From positions 1,469,554 through 1,533,553 of the forward strand of contig SCFE01000025.1 of the NCBI GenBank assembly GCA_004352715.1: a stretch of 64,000 nt of DNA, written 5' to 3'. A program made the translations under genes and the position numbers. Positions 23,565 through 36,735 of this stretch are shown one piece after another. Numbering within the stretch: position 1 is the stretch's first letter; each line of letters starts with the position of its first letter. The notes under the pieces were generated by a model that had not been told where the DNA came from, did not search any database, and saw only the letters and a list, made by a program, of their open reading frames with translations. This DNA is from Hofstenia miamia. Taxonomy: Eukaryota > Xenacoelomorpha > Acoela.

Positions 23565-23800
23565 CAGGCCTGGAAATTAGCCTGGATTTTATGAGACCGT
23601 CTAGTGCCTTGAGACTTACTGGAACTAGGACCTGGGACCAAAAAGCTCAATGGGACTCGGACCAAAATGAAGAAGTTGGGACTACGGATTTCAGAATATT
23701 ACTAATAAGTTTTGCCAATTTTGGTCAGAATAAAAGGTATGACATGGGACTAATGAGAATAGGGGACCAGAAAATTTCATGGGACTAGGACTGAATCCAA
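23565..23800. repeat. Dispersed repeat with GGGAC motifs, copy 1
   Basis: Contains many GGGACC/GGGACT motifs and shares ordered blocks with 30046-30300: CTGGGACCAAAAA, TTTCAGAATATTA and AAAATTTCATGGGA occur in the same order and similar spacing in both. The start (CAGGCCTGG) looks like a hAT terminus but no matching right end was found. The apparent open frame through it is a composition artefact. Confidence 0.6.
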
Positions 23801-23808
23801 TGTGACGC

Positions 23809-23837
23809 TTTCTCTCTTTCTTTCTCTCTCTCTCTCT
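23809..23837. repeat. (TC)n microsatellite
   Basis: Imperfect TC run. Confidence 0.85.
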
Positions 23838-26361
23838 AAATAAAATTAAACGTAGTTGTAAAAATTTAGATATTACCTACGCATTTCAAACCAAAAGACA
23901 TCTTGAAGGAACTAACGTCTGCAGTATATCTGTTAACCAAGAGGTATTAAATAATAAGAAGTTTGATTTATTGCAAAGCTGCTGATGTAGTCATTTAGAA
24001 AAAAATCAATAGGGCTTAGTCGCTGCAAAATGTGAACAGTTTCTGCATAATAATATATAGAATACGAATCTCTTAATTCATGGTAAAAATATACTAGCGG
24101 TTACAATATGCAACACAAGAAATATCTAATAAATCATTTTTAATAGAAAATTTTCCAAAAATTACCATTTTACTATATATTCAATCAATAGCAAATTCTT
24201 ATATAAGTTATAAGCATTCAATTATAACATGAACGTTATAATTCAATGAACTCATTGTGGTAGGAATACGTATGAAATATCAATATTTAATGGCGTAGGA
24301 AATTCTTTTTAGAAAGACACTATTTATTGTAGCAGTTGAATGCGTGTGCTTTATTATTATTTCATTATCCACGATTAGGTCCCTAGTAAAAAATGTGATG
24401 GAATATAGTACAACAAAATTTTATATTATTAGTCAACAAAATATTATGGAATAAGAGAATAAAATCTATGATAATACACTGGGAAATTAAAACTACTTTA
24501 ACGAAATATACACATTTTTATTTTGACACTTCTGATTTAATAAGAAGGAATTGAGGGGAAAAACGGATGTTTTCTGCTTTCTGGGTTATAGGTTCATAAC
24601 CGTAATGACTAGATCTAGGTAAAAATTTGAAGTCATCGAAAACAGTAAATGATTTCGTGGAAAGGTTTTCTCAAATATAAGAAGTGATTTTCTTATATCT
24701 GCGTTTTTTAAAAGTTTCCTGGAATTTAAAATCTCCAAATGGTGATGTGATTTTTTCTGCCCGCCGTTTCAAGTCATGCTATTCCGAAAGATATAGAAAA
24801 GCTGGTGACGTTGCGACCCGCAACCGGACCCGCTTCTAACCCTGGTCGTGACGGGCCTGACAAATTCAGCTCGTAGTCATCTCGGCTACCTCAAGCTACT
24901 ATGTACAGAAGAATGGAAAATTATACACATTAATTTAACAAATTTAAAATATAGGTACAGAACATTATCACATTTCGAATATTGAATTATTAAGTTAATT
25001 CCTAAGCCTTGTCAAAAATCTAGGCGTGACCAAAAGCACCTTACAGACTGCGCCATTGTATTGATTTAATAAACATCTGGAATAAAGATATAACTTTAAT
25101 GTTTTGGTTTTTAAACCAAGCATCAATAATTGTCGCAAAGAGCTTCTCTTTCACTAAGATGTCTATTGTGCTAAGATAAATCTATATAAGATTGAACGCA
25201 GTTTCTAGCACAGAGCTCCCCAAGTACTTTTAGAACCAGATTCACGACAGATTGCTTTGAATCATGTTCATGTAGAAACTATTTCAAATGATGAAAATAC
25301 TGAATCCGGCATTAATTTGAAAGCAATTTTAGATTGCTCTTGTAATATGCAATCAAAGTTGCAAATGAGTAAGTAATATTGAAAAAAGTCTAAAATGGCG
25401 TAGGCCCATGTCAGACTATGCTCACACTATATAAAGGCACTTAATACCGAATCAAATGCAAAGGACAAAATGAACACATCGGCCCGAAAATAAAAATGAA
25501 AAAGCTATATTTGTCCTAAATGAACTTTAATTGCCCGTTTTCACTAAGAACACATCTAAGACAGTACATTTTCTTGTAAATTCTAGTCCATTATAAAAGA
25601 AATTGTGGATAGCTAGGGATGTTTATTTTGCCAGTTTCCGAAATGGAAGGCAAACAATTTTTAGCAATGTTATCAATGTCAATGTAGGTGCAATTTATGT
25701 ACTCGCTATTTAATGTACTGACTCCTTAAACACTTAGTTTTTCTTTCGCATGCGACATCGCAATTTGCTGTGTTCTGTTCCTTCCACGCCATGTATCCAA
25801 CAAACGTCAACAGGAACTATAATTTTTATCCGTGTCTTTTGAGTGAAATTTGCATTTTTGCAGGTAGCAATGTGATTTACATCTGCCATGACATGGTTAG
25901 ATTGAATTCAAACAAATGACTATAGTGTTATACATTCTACACCAATGGCACCCTCTAGCCAAAATGTTAGCAGTGAAGCTAGGAAAACGAGCCCACTAGG
26001 TTAAGACTTTTTTACAAAATCCAAATTCAAGATTCTTCTATTTTAGTAACATAACTGGTAGGTAGTTGAGATCTGCAATAACTTGCCACAGACTTCTTAA
26101 TTGTTGTAAAAATAATGGTTGTAAAAAGGAAAAAATATCATAAGATTTTGAAAGCTTGATTTTTTCTCCGATTACAACATTTCGTGTTACAATTGAATTA
26201 ATGCTAGTCTCATTGATTGAAGAATTTCAAAGCTGTCTTAGGGAAAAATTGACTTTCCTTCTAATAAAATCAGTAAGATAAACATACAATACTATCCTAA
26301 GTATGTAGAGCGATTAAATCTGCTATTCTGTGCATGTGACTGTGAAATGAACCTGCTATGA
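23838..26361. other. Long AT-rich stretch with one GC-rich patch
   Basis: No gene recognised in 2.5 kb. A GC-rich patch at 24760-24865 reads, on the minus strand, CAGGCCCGTCACGACC followed by GGGTCCGG/GGGTCG motifs, like a hAT-type terminus, but its partner end was not located. Confidence 0.4.
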
Positions 26362-27203
26362 AATTCACAATCCAAAACTGAAGCTCTTCTAATTTGTTCC
26401 TCTAAAACCTTCACACCTCCTGTTTTTTATCTTCATGACAATCCGATTCTGTTTAACCGTAATGTCTGTGATCTTGGTGTAATAATTTCTTCCACACTCT
26501 CATGGTCTAAACATGTAGCACAAAAAACCAAGAAGTTCTCTTCTTCTCTCTTTTTCCTTATGTCTTCACTCCCAATTCACTAAGACTATCGTTCTAAATT
26601 AATCCTCTTTAAATCCTACTGTCGTTCCACTCTCTTTATAATTCCCAGTGCTGGTTTCTAAACTCTTCTTTATCTATCATACTTGACAGGCTCTTATATC
26701 GGGGCCTTCGCTGGATATTCTCCTCTAATCAATCTTTCCTAAAACTACTTCTTAAAGCTAGAATTCTGCCAATTTCCCTGTACCTTAAGTTTTTAGATCT
26801 CACTTTTCTGAACAAACTACTTCTTGACACCTATGATTTCGATTTTTCCATCTTCCTCAAATTTTCTAATCCTACATATTATTCTCGTTCTTCCTCTTAT
26901 GTCTTGTTTCAATTCTCTCACATTAATAAAGCTATTTGTTCTCACAATTATTTCTTCCGCATAATCCCTACTTCATTACCTCTAATCTGGAAATTGATCT
27001 CTGGTCTAACTCTCGTATTTTCAAAAGTCAGCTCCTCTCTTTCCTTCTTTCTTCCGTATCTCAATATGGTCTTCATTATAAATGCGATCTTTTCCCTTTC
27101 TGCACCTGTTCCTCCTGTCACTAATTTCCTTCGTTCATTTTTTCTCTCTGTGTTGATTTATTTAATTCATTTTACTTGTATACACCACGTTGTGGTAGAA
27201 TAC
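26362..27203 (+). pseudogene. LINE reverse-transcriptase ORF, 3' part (jockey/CR1/I-like), degenerate
   Basis: Translated with frameshifts and stops, the region follows the C-terminal half of LINE ORF2: an SKTE-type motif near 26365, VCDLGVIISSTLSWSKHV (the conserved vxDLGvxi...LsWsxHi block after the catalytic palm), then KLILFKSYCRST, which matches the LyKslvrp block, followed by poorly preserved C-terminal sequence. It ends at a small hairpin (ACCACGTTGTGGT, 27184-27196) and the (TTA)n tail, the expected 3' end of such an element. The endonuclease and catalytic RT motifs are absent, so it is a 5'-truncated dead copy. Confidence 0.72.
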
Positions 27204-27287
<84 letters not shown>

Positions 27288-27297
27288 GTTATTATTA
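27204..27297 (+). repeat. (TTA)n tail of the LINE
   Basis: About 30 TTA units, one interruption (TTG). It directly follows the LINE 3' hairpin; trinucleotide tails are usual for I-like and CR1/L2-like elements. Confidence 0.9.
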
Positions 27298-29271
27298 TAT
27301 GCTTGAAACTTCAAAATTCATTTGCATTGAAGGAAACTTGGCATTTGATAGCCTAAAATGAAAAATGTTAACATTGGAATCGGGTCTTATATCAGTATAG
27401 CAAATGCTGACTGTTTCCGGAAACTAAATGAAAATTGAAGATTTTTCGTGCCAGACGTCATAAGAAAATATTATATACCAAAGTTGGATAAGGCACGAAG
27501 CGACCTGAGGTTGCTACTTGAGCCGTCAGTCAAAACATATTGGGGCCAACAACGTGATGAAACTATGCAAATTTATATTTGTTGATGATTTTAGCTGTTT
27601 TCAAACACTTAGGTTTCAAGAATGCGGAATTTTAGCATACAACTCTCAAAATTGGATCCCGAATAAATTTCGAAGGTCTTGCTTTGGAAGCCCTACTCGG
27701 TGGGGGAAGATTACATTGTTCTTCCAAATTTCAATATGGCAGCCGACATAGCCAGCAGATTAATAAATTAATTACCCGAGCAAGTTAAGCTAATAAATTC
27801 GCGCCCAAGCTAGCTAGTTACCTCGGTTTATTGATCTTTCACTGTAGACGAAGCGAGCCCAAAATGGTTGCGGGAAAATTCCGTCTAAAAATTTCCATTT
27901 ACGATCTGAATTCAGCTAAAATTTCATTATCGGTCAAAAAATGTATTACAGGCCGAGCGCCAAGCTCTTAGAAAAGTCATATACAACTTTAATTAGGTCA
28001 CTTTTCAGAATTACTATTTTAGAAAACATAAGTGTGATTGCTACCCACTCAATAATAAAAATTAGTAGTGCTCGGACAATATTTATTACTATATATTTTG
28101 GTTAATGATTTCTTAATCAATGAAAAGTTAAAGCTAAAAAGAATCATAGTTCAAAGAGTTACAATTTCATGCTACGATTTGTATTTATTAAATAATTACA
28201 CCTGTAAATAACACGCTGATTCCATTAATAAAAATTTATCGCATCTCAGCAATCGATAAGCTTCAAATAATTGTCACTTTGTTACAAAAATTGTATTTTA
28301 CGAGTGAATTTAAATCAAAGTAATGATAAAAACAGCTTTTCTACTACAAAGCGCGGAAATACGTTCTCATTAATAATGTAGTCACCAGACATAATTTGAA
28401 AATAACTTTACAATGGTCTACCTTAAAGACACTGTGAGATTAATAAAGAACATTCAATCTATTGAAGTTTCTGCAAGGCTGTGACAGTGCAAATTCAGCA
28501 AAATGTATGACAATCCTTCGCTAAGTTATAAAGAATAATTTAAAAAGATATCCGTTTCAGGGCAGCATTCGTTAGTATATTATTTTAATTGGATATTTTA
28601 TAATATTATAAAGTGAATACATGTACTTAAGTTTATGAAAAGTTTATAAATAAGAGATTGACCACAATATTTAATCTCACAATCCTTGCAATTCACCCTT
28701 ACGCAATAATCCTTGAAAAATATTGCATCTTTCCGCTAAATCGGCCTTTTTACTTTTAGATTCTGTAAGCATTACAAAGAAAAGTTAAATCGAACTTCAT
28801 ATAACATGGGTATCTACATAGAAAGAAACTATTTGAAAAATAGATGGAAAGTTTATTACCTTATGAATGATATAAGGAAAAACACATAAAAAGTAAGGTA
28901 TGAGACAGCAAAACAATTTTAGGTCATTGCAATGGACTCAGTCATTTGTTTTTTTGTTGGGTAATTAAAGTGTTAATGAAGTGAATCATTTGTTTGTTTG
29001 TTGTTTTGAAGTATGCATTTGTAAGATAATAAAAGTTGATAGCTATTATATTCATATACTTCAATTTCAGATGCCTATTCGAAGCATACAATATACTTAT
29101 GGTTTCTCCGCAAATGCTTTATAGTTGGCATGTCTTGACATAACTCAATATTTTACAAATTGACAGTGCATCATGCAGTCACACAATATTTTACGATATA
29201 ATAATGTTTCTTTAAGGCTCAACTATTTTGAATTAATATTGCTTACAAAACACAGGTGCACCAAAGCATGG
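27298..29271. other. Unassigned sequence
   Basis: About 2 kb without a recognisable gene. Around 27490-27960 base composition is more balanced (CGAAGCGACC and CGAAGCGAGCCC motifs), possibly an old repeat. Confidence 0.4.
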
Positions 29272-29279
29272 CTGATTCC

Positions 29280-30424
29280 CAGGGTTGCATATGGAAATGG
29301 AAATTTCAATTCCATTCCTTTTCCAGATTATGGAAATACAAATGGAATCTAAATGGAAATTTAGTGGAAATTCATGGAAATGCAATTTCAAAAAAACACA
29401 TTCAAAACACGGTTGAAAATATTCAAAACACCTTAAACTTATTTAAATGAAAATAAAATTTTTAAGAACAGTCACAAACTGCATTAAAATAACCAAAATT
29501 GTTCGGAATCATACAAATCAGAGTGAATGCAACGACAAAATTCGGTAAATGTCAAATGACATTGGATAAATAATACACTGGTACAGCGAAAGCAATTCTA
29601 ACTTCTATATGTAAATAGGGAAATTGGCGTCCATAATTTCACATATTTTAAAGACTGGAACCGTTTGTGACTTCCAACATTTTTTTCCTAGCTTTGCTTT
29701 CAAACCTGTATGTGCAGTATATAAATTTTTTAAATATTTAATGGCACCTCAATTAATATTTTTATCTACAGAATGTTTATGATGCATACTAGTTTACTGC
29801 ATGCATTTTTGCGCCTATCATCTTCATGCATGTATGACTCTAACTTATTAAATTTTAATTCGATTTTGAACAAGACTGGAACTGAAATATAATTGCTAGA
29901 TATGAAATTGAAATAACCTTGACTGAGGCCAGAATTAAGAACATTACAAAATTTTATTATGTATAACTTAACAGTTTCAACCAAACCAATTATTGCACGT
30001 GTCTCAACTGAATTGTAATTTCTGCTCACAGTGTCGCTAATTTTATGAACGACTAGTGTGGTTCTACGGAACCACTCAGTCCAATGAGATTTAGTGATCC
30101 CAGCCCCAAGAGAATGAGACTAACATGGGGCTGGGACCAAAAATGAATCATCTGGAACCAGAGGTTTCAGAATATTATTAACATGTTTTCAAAATTTATC
30201 ACAATGGAAGTTATGCTGTAGTACTAATGGGATTATCAGACCGGAAAATTTCATGGGATGAAAATGAAACCAAATTCAATGTGGAACTAAAGCCAGTAAA
30301 CTTCTGGTACCACATAACCCTAACCACTAGCCCTAAGAATTATGGAAATTAATCTAAAAATGTGAAAATGTTTTCAAAATTGTTGTGGAAATGGAAGAGA
30401 ATCGCGTTTCCATATTCAAGCCTG
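29280..30424. mobile_element. hAT-like non-autonomous element, about 1145 bp
   Basis: Left end CAGGGTTGCATATGGAAATG; right end read inward CAGGCTTGAATATGGAAACG: 17 of 20 positions agree. The flanking octamers CTGATTCC (29272-29279) and CTAACTCC (30425-30432) agree at six of eight, with transitions only. Inside the left end TGGAAAT recurs at least six times in 110 bases, like the subterminal transposase-binding repeats of hAT elements. No transposase is present. The second copy of the GGGAC-motif repeat lies inside, so this element may be the parent of that family or may have been invaded by it. Confidence 0.7.
30046..30300. repeat. Dispersed repeat with GGGAC motifs, copy 2
   Basis: Shares ordered blocks with 23565-23800 and lies within the 29280-30424 hAT-like element. 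Confidence 0.6.
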
Positions 30425-30542
30425 CTAACTCCGAATAGGATAATCAGGGCAGAACAAAAATGAGACCCAGTAAAAACGGATAAATATTACAATTTAAAGA
30501 CTAGAATTCTAAATACAGCCACATTTTAGCAGTACCGATGCT

Positions 30543-31750
30543 GCATATAACATAGTCACAAAAAAATGGAATAAATCACATTTTCCATTTTTGTTATTAA
30601 TATTTTAGTTTCAAAAACTTCAAATATTTTGTGGAATCCACAAANNNNNNNNNNNNNNNNNNNNNNNNNNNNNNNNNNNNNNNNNNNNNNNNNNNNNNNN
30701 NNNNNNNNNNNNNNNNNNNNNNNNNNNNNNNNNNNNNNNNNNNNNNNNNNNNNNNNNNNNNNNNNNNNNNNNNNNNNNNNNNNNNNNNNNNNNNNNNNNN
30801 NNNNNNNNNNNNNNNNNNNNNNNNNNNNNNNNNNNNNNNNNNNNNNNNNNNNNNNNNNNNNNNNNNNNNNNNNNNNNNNNNNNNNNNNNNNNNNNNNNNN
30901 NNNNNNNNNNNNNNNNNNNNNNNNNNNNNNNNNNNNNNNNNNNNNNNNNNNNNNNNNNNNNNNNNNNNNNNNNNNNNNNNNNNNNNNNNNNNNNNNNNNN
31001 NNNNNNNNNNNNNNNNNNNNNNNNNNNNNNNNNNNNNNNNNNNNNNNNNNNNNNNNNNNNNNNNNNNNNNNNNNNNNNNNNNNNNNNNNNNNNNNNNNNN
31101 NNNNNNNNNNNNNNNNNNNNNNNNNNNNNNNNNNNNNNNNNNNNNNNNNNNNNNNNNNNNNNNNNNNNNNNNNNNNNNNNNNNNNNNNNNNNNNNNNNNN
31201 NNNNNNNNNNNNNNNNNNNNNNNNNNNNNNNNNNNNNNNNNNNNNNNNNNNNNNNNNNNNNNNNNNNNNNNNNNNNNNNNNNNNNNNNNNNNNNNNNNNN
31301 NNNNNNNNNNNNNNNNNNNNNNNNNNNNNNNNNNNNNNNNNNNNNNNNNNNNNNNNNNNNNNNNNNNNNNNNNNNNNNNNNNNNNNNNNNNNNNNNNNNN
31401 NNNNNNNNNNNNNNNNNNNNNNNNNNNNNNNNNNNNNNNNNNNNNNNNNNNNNNNNNNNNNNNNNNNNNNNNNNNNNNNNNNNNNNNNNNNNNNNNNNNN
31501 NNNNNNNNNNNNNNNNNNNNNNNNNNNNNNNNNNNNNNNNNNNNNNNNNNNNNNNNNNNNNNNNNNNNNNNNNNNNNNNNNNNNNNNNNNNNNNNNNNNN
31601 NNNNNNNNNNNNNNNNNNNNNNNNNNNNNNNNNNNNNNNNNNNNTTTGTGGATTCCACAAAATATTTGAAATTTTTTGAAACTAAAATATTAATAATAAA
31701 AATGGAAAATGTGATTTATTCCATTTTTATGTGACTCTATGTTATATGTA
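30543..31750. mobile_element. Long inverted repeat (about 100 bp arms) around a 1000-N gap
   Basis: The left arm (30543-30644) and right arm (31645-31750) are near-perfect reverse complements up to the gap edge, including GGAATAAATCACATTTTCC and TTGTGGAATCCACAAA (itself palindromic). They could be the long terminal repeats of a foldback or other DNA transposon, or the gap may mark a palindrome collapse in assembly. Exactly 1000 N is probably a placeholder. No duplication beyond the arms could be defined. Confidence 0.75.
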
Positions 31751-31886
31751 GTTTTATAATAGATCATCGAAATCAGTCGATTAGCAAATTTGACTCCATT
31801 ATTAAACAACAACATTTTCATCAACTTCACAAGTTTTTAAGCACAATTCGATTGACTGCTTTTACAAGTAGCTAAGTTTATCTCAG

Positions 31887-32028
31887 CTGGCTGTCGGCGT
31901 GCTTGCTATTTCCGCAACTAGTGTTCCTAGTGAAAGAGTTTTCTCATCCTCAGGGTCTATCATTAATAAATTTCTATTTTACTGAAGTGATGGAAACTTA
32001 AGTATTTGGTGTTGCCTCAAAGATTGAA
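31887..32028 (+). pseudogene. hAT transposase dimerisation-domain relic
   Basis: The frame from 31887 reads LAISATSVPSERVFSSSGSI followed by INK, the hallmark of the C-terminal hAT dimerisation domain (usually LSIPATSVPSERVFS). It meets a stop after about 32 codons, and after a frameshift LSIW and LKD fragments match the next conserved block. The rest of the transposase is not recognisable upstream, where the gap and long inverted repeat lie 140-1240 bases away. It may belong to the element interrupted by that gap. Confidence 0.82.
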
Positions 32029-32589
32029 AAAATGTTTTAAAACGCATTTCCCTTTCAGCATTTTTCGTTTACTTTAAAAAAATTCAGGCTACACCACATA
32101 TTAATTTGATTTAAATTTCTTTATAAAAAATTCGAAGTACATATATTTCTAAGATCTACAAGTGTGTTTAACTAGCCCTTATGCAATTGTATTTCAATGA
32201 CTTGCTTAACTAGTACATGTAAAAACCAGACCTGCATCTGCGAATGGGTAAATAATTTATTCATGGTTTGGATAACTAGAAAAATTATTAAAACACCTTC
32301 GTGTTCCCAATGAAATTTTTGATTTCGGCAAATAGCAAAAATTCAACTTATGTATTAATGAAAGAAAATTTTCAAAAATTTTCCAAAGCCACTATTTAAT
32401 ACAGGGCATTCCATAAGTTGTTAAGCGATAAAAAATTTAATATTTAAGTAAGCAATTTATTATGAATACTGTAGTAAATACTTTGTGAACAATCAAACTT
32501 TGAAGTTTTAAAAAAACTTATATATTTGAAAATCTTTCTTCAGGTTGCATACAAAGTGCAATTTATAAAAGTACATTTTGACAGGATCT
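32029..32589. other. Unassigned sequence with a possible mariner-type end
   Basis: At 32400 ACAGGGCATTCCATAAGTTG resembles the terminus of some mariner-like elements, but no inverted partner was found. Confidence 0.3.
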
Positions 32590-32780
32590 TTGACGTAAAT
32601 TAGTTTTGTTCAAGCCGAGGAAAAATTGGTGCGAACTTCTATAATCACTATTGAAAATTTGCTCTAATCCTGTTTTGCTAACATTCAATGCGCTAGACCA
32701 CTTGAAGAGATGTACTCGGATGCTGATAGTGTTCACGAATCTTCTCCATTTTTCATCGGTCTAACTGTAATTGGACACAA
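32590..32780 (-). pseudogene. Possible mariner-type transposase DNA-binding relic
   Basis: Minus-strand translation with frameshifts gives EHYQHPSTSLQVV and then ALNVSKTGLEQIF, matching the pattern of the second helix-turn-helix of DUF4817-type mariner relatives (STS...VSKTTVWRIL-like). The match is short and broken; no catalytic motifs are seen. Confidence 0.3.
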
Positions 32781-35700
32781 GTAAGGGCCTTTATCATGGA
32801 ATAATCAACACTACATCTTAATGGTGGTTTCGTTTTAAATTTCTTACGACATTAATGTTACATTGAAACGGTGTATTCTAATTGATATTTCATTGGTGCC
32901 ATACCTTTTGTCAGTCATTCCATAAAAAATGCACTTCTAAGAATAATTTTCATATATATCTATTTTAAGGTAATACAAACTTGATTTGTTAACAGTACTT
33001 GTTATTCAGAAAAAGTCAAGCATTTCAAGTAATTTCAGAATAGCATCAACATTAATAATCATTGTAGCTATAACAATTAACAAGGGTTTTTCAGTAGCCT
33101 GTGTACATGTACACACAGCTTTATCTAAATATTTAAAGCCTTTGTCAAGAATTTGATTGTTTTGCTTATTATTACTTCTAGCTGTAGTTTATGTATTTAT
33201 ACAACTTCTTTGTATTATGTTATTATTAATTTGAGTCAGGGCTGTAATCCTAAATAATTAACAAGAGCTCTAAATTTGAGAACTGTTTTTTCAAGTTATA
33301 TTTTGACAAAATATATTTTCTCAACAAATAAAATCCAACACCCACGCGATAATATAACTTTAATAAAAGGAGCTGGATCCTCAATCGAATTTAACAAAAT
33401 GGGTTAACTCTCCTGAACACCCCTCAAGTACATCCCTGATTTGCCTGTATTATTTGTCATAATTAATTGGTCTGTGTATGTAGTGTATGCTTAAATCTTG
33501 CAAATGTACAACAGTAAATAAGATATATTATATGCAAAAAATAATTTAAACTATGAAAGCAAGTAAAAAAGTTTTTATTGCAATACAACGAACAACAATG
33601 AGTATTTAATAATTCATAGGAGCGTCTATTTAAACATACTAGTAACTTGAATTTACGTTAATTGTCTAAAATCTGTCAAATATCCTAATCTAAAATAAGT
33701 GAAGCTAGACATCTGTGAATCTAAGCTAACGTTGTATTTGAAATTTCATTAAACTGTCAAACAATGGAACATCTTGTTTGTAATCTCAGTTATTCCAATT
33801 TATCAGAAGGCAATTGCATCATTTACTTCTCAGATCTGTGAAGCAATTCTGCAATTTATAATCATTAATGACATTTACATAGTGCATCATCAACTAATGA
33901 GAATCAATAATCTCATTCCAATGTTCTTTTTATTAAGTCGAATGTGACTATCCTTTCCATAACCATTAAATATGCTTCGATCATGTATTTTAATAATTTG
34001 ATGTGATAGCGACACCAATATCCCTCAATTTGCTCTAAAATATTGGTTTGTGATATTTAACATCTGACTCTAGTTTTACTCTACGCATATAAGTATTAGT
34101 ACAGAATACATAATTTTTAGGGTCACCGCCTATTTGCATATTATTAATGATAATCTATTTATTATAAAATTTTAAATTGAATAATACAAAAAAAACATAA
34201 AAAAATTAAAATACTAAGGGAAATTTGGTTTAGGACAATGCAAAATACCTTCTCTTCATTGAAAATATAATATGATTTGTTTAGTATTATTTCCCGACTT
34301 CAAACAAAAATTTCATGACTTTATTAATTGTGAAAAAACAAACGACAAGTTGTAAAGTGCGTAATTTAAAGTCCTATTTCTTCACTTTAAAAGAGGGAGG
34401 GTTAAAGAGTCTCATTCAATTCACGAATTTAGCGGGTATCTACATAATTATCTAACACTTATGACAACAGTTGCACGGTTTTGGTACGATCGCTTCAACA
34501 TACAGTCAATTACTTGAAAATTCCACAACTGCAAAAAGCTCCAATGCATAGAATTTACTAAAAAATATTTGAAAATCTAAATATAATAAATCTATTCATG
34601 ATATTAAACAATAAAATTTTTTCATCTTCTTTAAATTCACCGCTATCCATTCAACCTGCCGTTCAGCTTCATCAAATGTCTAACTTATCTAGGTGAAAGC
34701 AAATTGTACTTCAATCGAATAAAGGTAATTAAACCGCTTAAATGGGAATATCTATAAATGAAATTGGATGGATTGCAGAACAGACTTCTGCCAATTTTAT
34801 TTAGAAGGCCATTAAGTTGATTAGTCCTGAAATATTTCAATTAAATACTGAGAAATTAGCAGCCATTGTTATTAAGTATTTTATGTAAAATTTACTCATA
34901 GAGTTATATTATCAAAATGAACACTACGAAAGGGTAAAAGAAACATGACATACTAAATGTACTTTGTAAACAATGGGTCAAATTAGAATTTCTGACAGTA
35001 ATAATATATTACAGATGACGCTTTATTTATTGAAAAAATATGCTACATAAAATGCTGATTCTTTTAGTTTAGGATTTAATATCAAAATTATAGTGCATGA
35101 AATAGCTAAAAAATGATTTGAGGAACTTTGGAGATCAGTATCAAAATGTCATATTATTTGATGTTTCAAATTTATTTAGTTATTTTCTAATTTAACCTTA
35201 GGTAACCTTGAAGGTTGTCTAACTATTTTTCCACACTTACAAATAATCTTCTCCAAGCCTATTAGCAAATTTGAAAATCGCGGAAAATGAACAGGTCTAT
35301 TGGGGATCATGCTTTAATGCAAAGTTAAAAATTTCCATTAAAGTTTATTGCTGTGTCTGAAGTATTTGAAAAGATTAATCAGTTTACTTGGAAATTGCAA
35401 TTTTTTAAGTCACTTCAATTTTCTCCATACCTAACAAACTTTAAGTGTTTCTTTATATGTGGATGGATCTCCCAAACTCAGATGAAAGAGAAGACTCTAT
35501 CACTCGGAGCTTTCAGATTTGGAGCAGCTCTTTAATTGTTGAGGTATAGGCCTTTGAAAAAAATTTCAAAAATCATAAAAATGACTAAAATAATTCTGTT
35601 CAGTTTAATAACAATAGGTAAGATTAAAAAAAGTTCTGTTTTGCAATACAAATTGAAAATTTTAATGATCGAATCAATGGTAGTATTTGTGCTTATCAAC

Positions 35701-36735
35701 AATACTGTAGATCTTAAATAGTCTTTGTCATTATAAGGACAAATAATGAATTTGTTGTGTATTTTTTGCTAAATTTTTTCTTACCACTATTTGCATTTTA
35801 CATTTGATTTTTTGTGATATTTAAAAATATTTCCCCAAATTTTAAAAGATTAAGTTTCTGTTATTAATTCTTGGAATGGAGAACAGTGAAAATGCATTCA
35901 CTAATGACGCTTCGTCGTATTTCTGCGAATATTGGTTGTCATTTCAATTTGCTTCTCACTTTACAATTAATGATATGCATTAATATCAGTGCTGCAAATG
36001 AGTGATAACAACTTTCACCAAGACTCTCCCAACCCCACTCAACAACTATACAGTATATAATTCGCATAACCGTAGTACCATAGTTTAGACTAAGCAGTAA
36101 CCTCATTATCTACATTTTATTAATATTATCAGCTAACCCATCTGATTCATACGTACATACATGACTTATTTCGCTGCACATGGAAACTCGAAGGTTTAAA
36201 ATTAGTATAAACCTAAATAATAAAAGCAAAAGCAAACATAAACAAAAAAATCCTAAACATTGGTGCAATACGAATTGTGACGGTGGGCATTAATGTCAGG
36301 TTAATTCCAATAGCTCTAAACTTGGATTTCTTTTGGAAAGCTTATCTCAACCGAAACCGACAGATTAGATTTTCTAAAAAAACACAACCCGACCCGACCC
36401 AACCACTGCAGCCAAAACATAACCTATCCCAACGCACTTGCAGACCTCATTAAATTTTTCGTAGAACCATTACTAAACCTAACAACCGAAACATTAAACA
36501 TGTTAATTCAAAGAAAAAATGAAAATATTTTATAGTATTATGCACATTTTTAACTATAAACTCGTTAGACAAATGAAATCATTAAGATACATATTAAATG
36601 TTTGATTTTATGCTCAAACAAACGATTTTCGGGAACATGTAGCATTAATAATGAAAAGGAAATTATATGCATAATATGGAAATATAATAGAAAATGAAAC
36701 CTTAATTAAAATATCAAATATCCACTGCAGAAAAT
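32781..36735. other. Long AT-rich stretch
   Basis: Nearly 4 kb with no recognised gene. About 35245-35290 carries the CCAAGCCTATT dispersed motif also seen at about 1110 (inverted), 44920 and 50945. At 36340-36450 a GC-richer patch (CCCGACCCGACCCAACC, later TTGCAGACCTC) may be a hAT-type terminus. Confidence 0.4.

Noticed and set aside
23405-23788. 127-codon plus-strand ORF
   Set aside because: Lies on the GGGAC dispersed repeat; the Trp/Asp/Gln-rich peptide reflects that motif, not a gene.
26904-27361. 150-codon ORF with poly-Ile and overlapping poly-Tyr ORF
   Set aside because: Made of the LINE 3' end in a wrong frame plus the (TTA)n tail.
29766-30029. 87-codon minus-strand ORF inside the hAT-like element
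   Set aside because: No transposase motif; it overlaps non-coding interior and repeat sequence.
32400-32945. Complete mariner-like element bounded by CATTCCATAA at both sides
   Set aside because: The two occurrences are in direct, not inverted, orientation, so they are not terminal inverted repeats.
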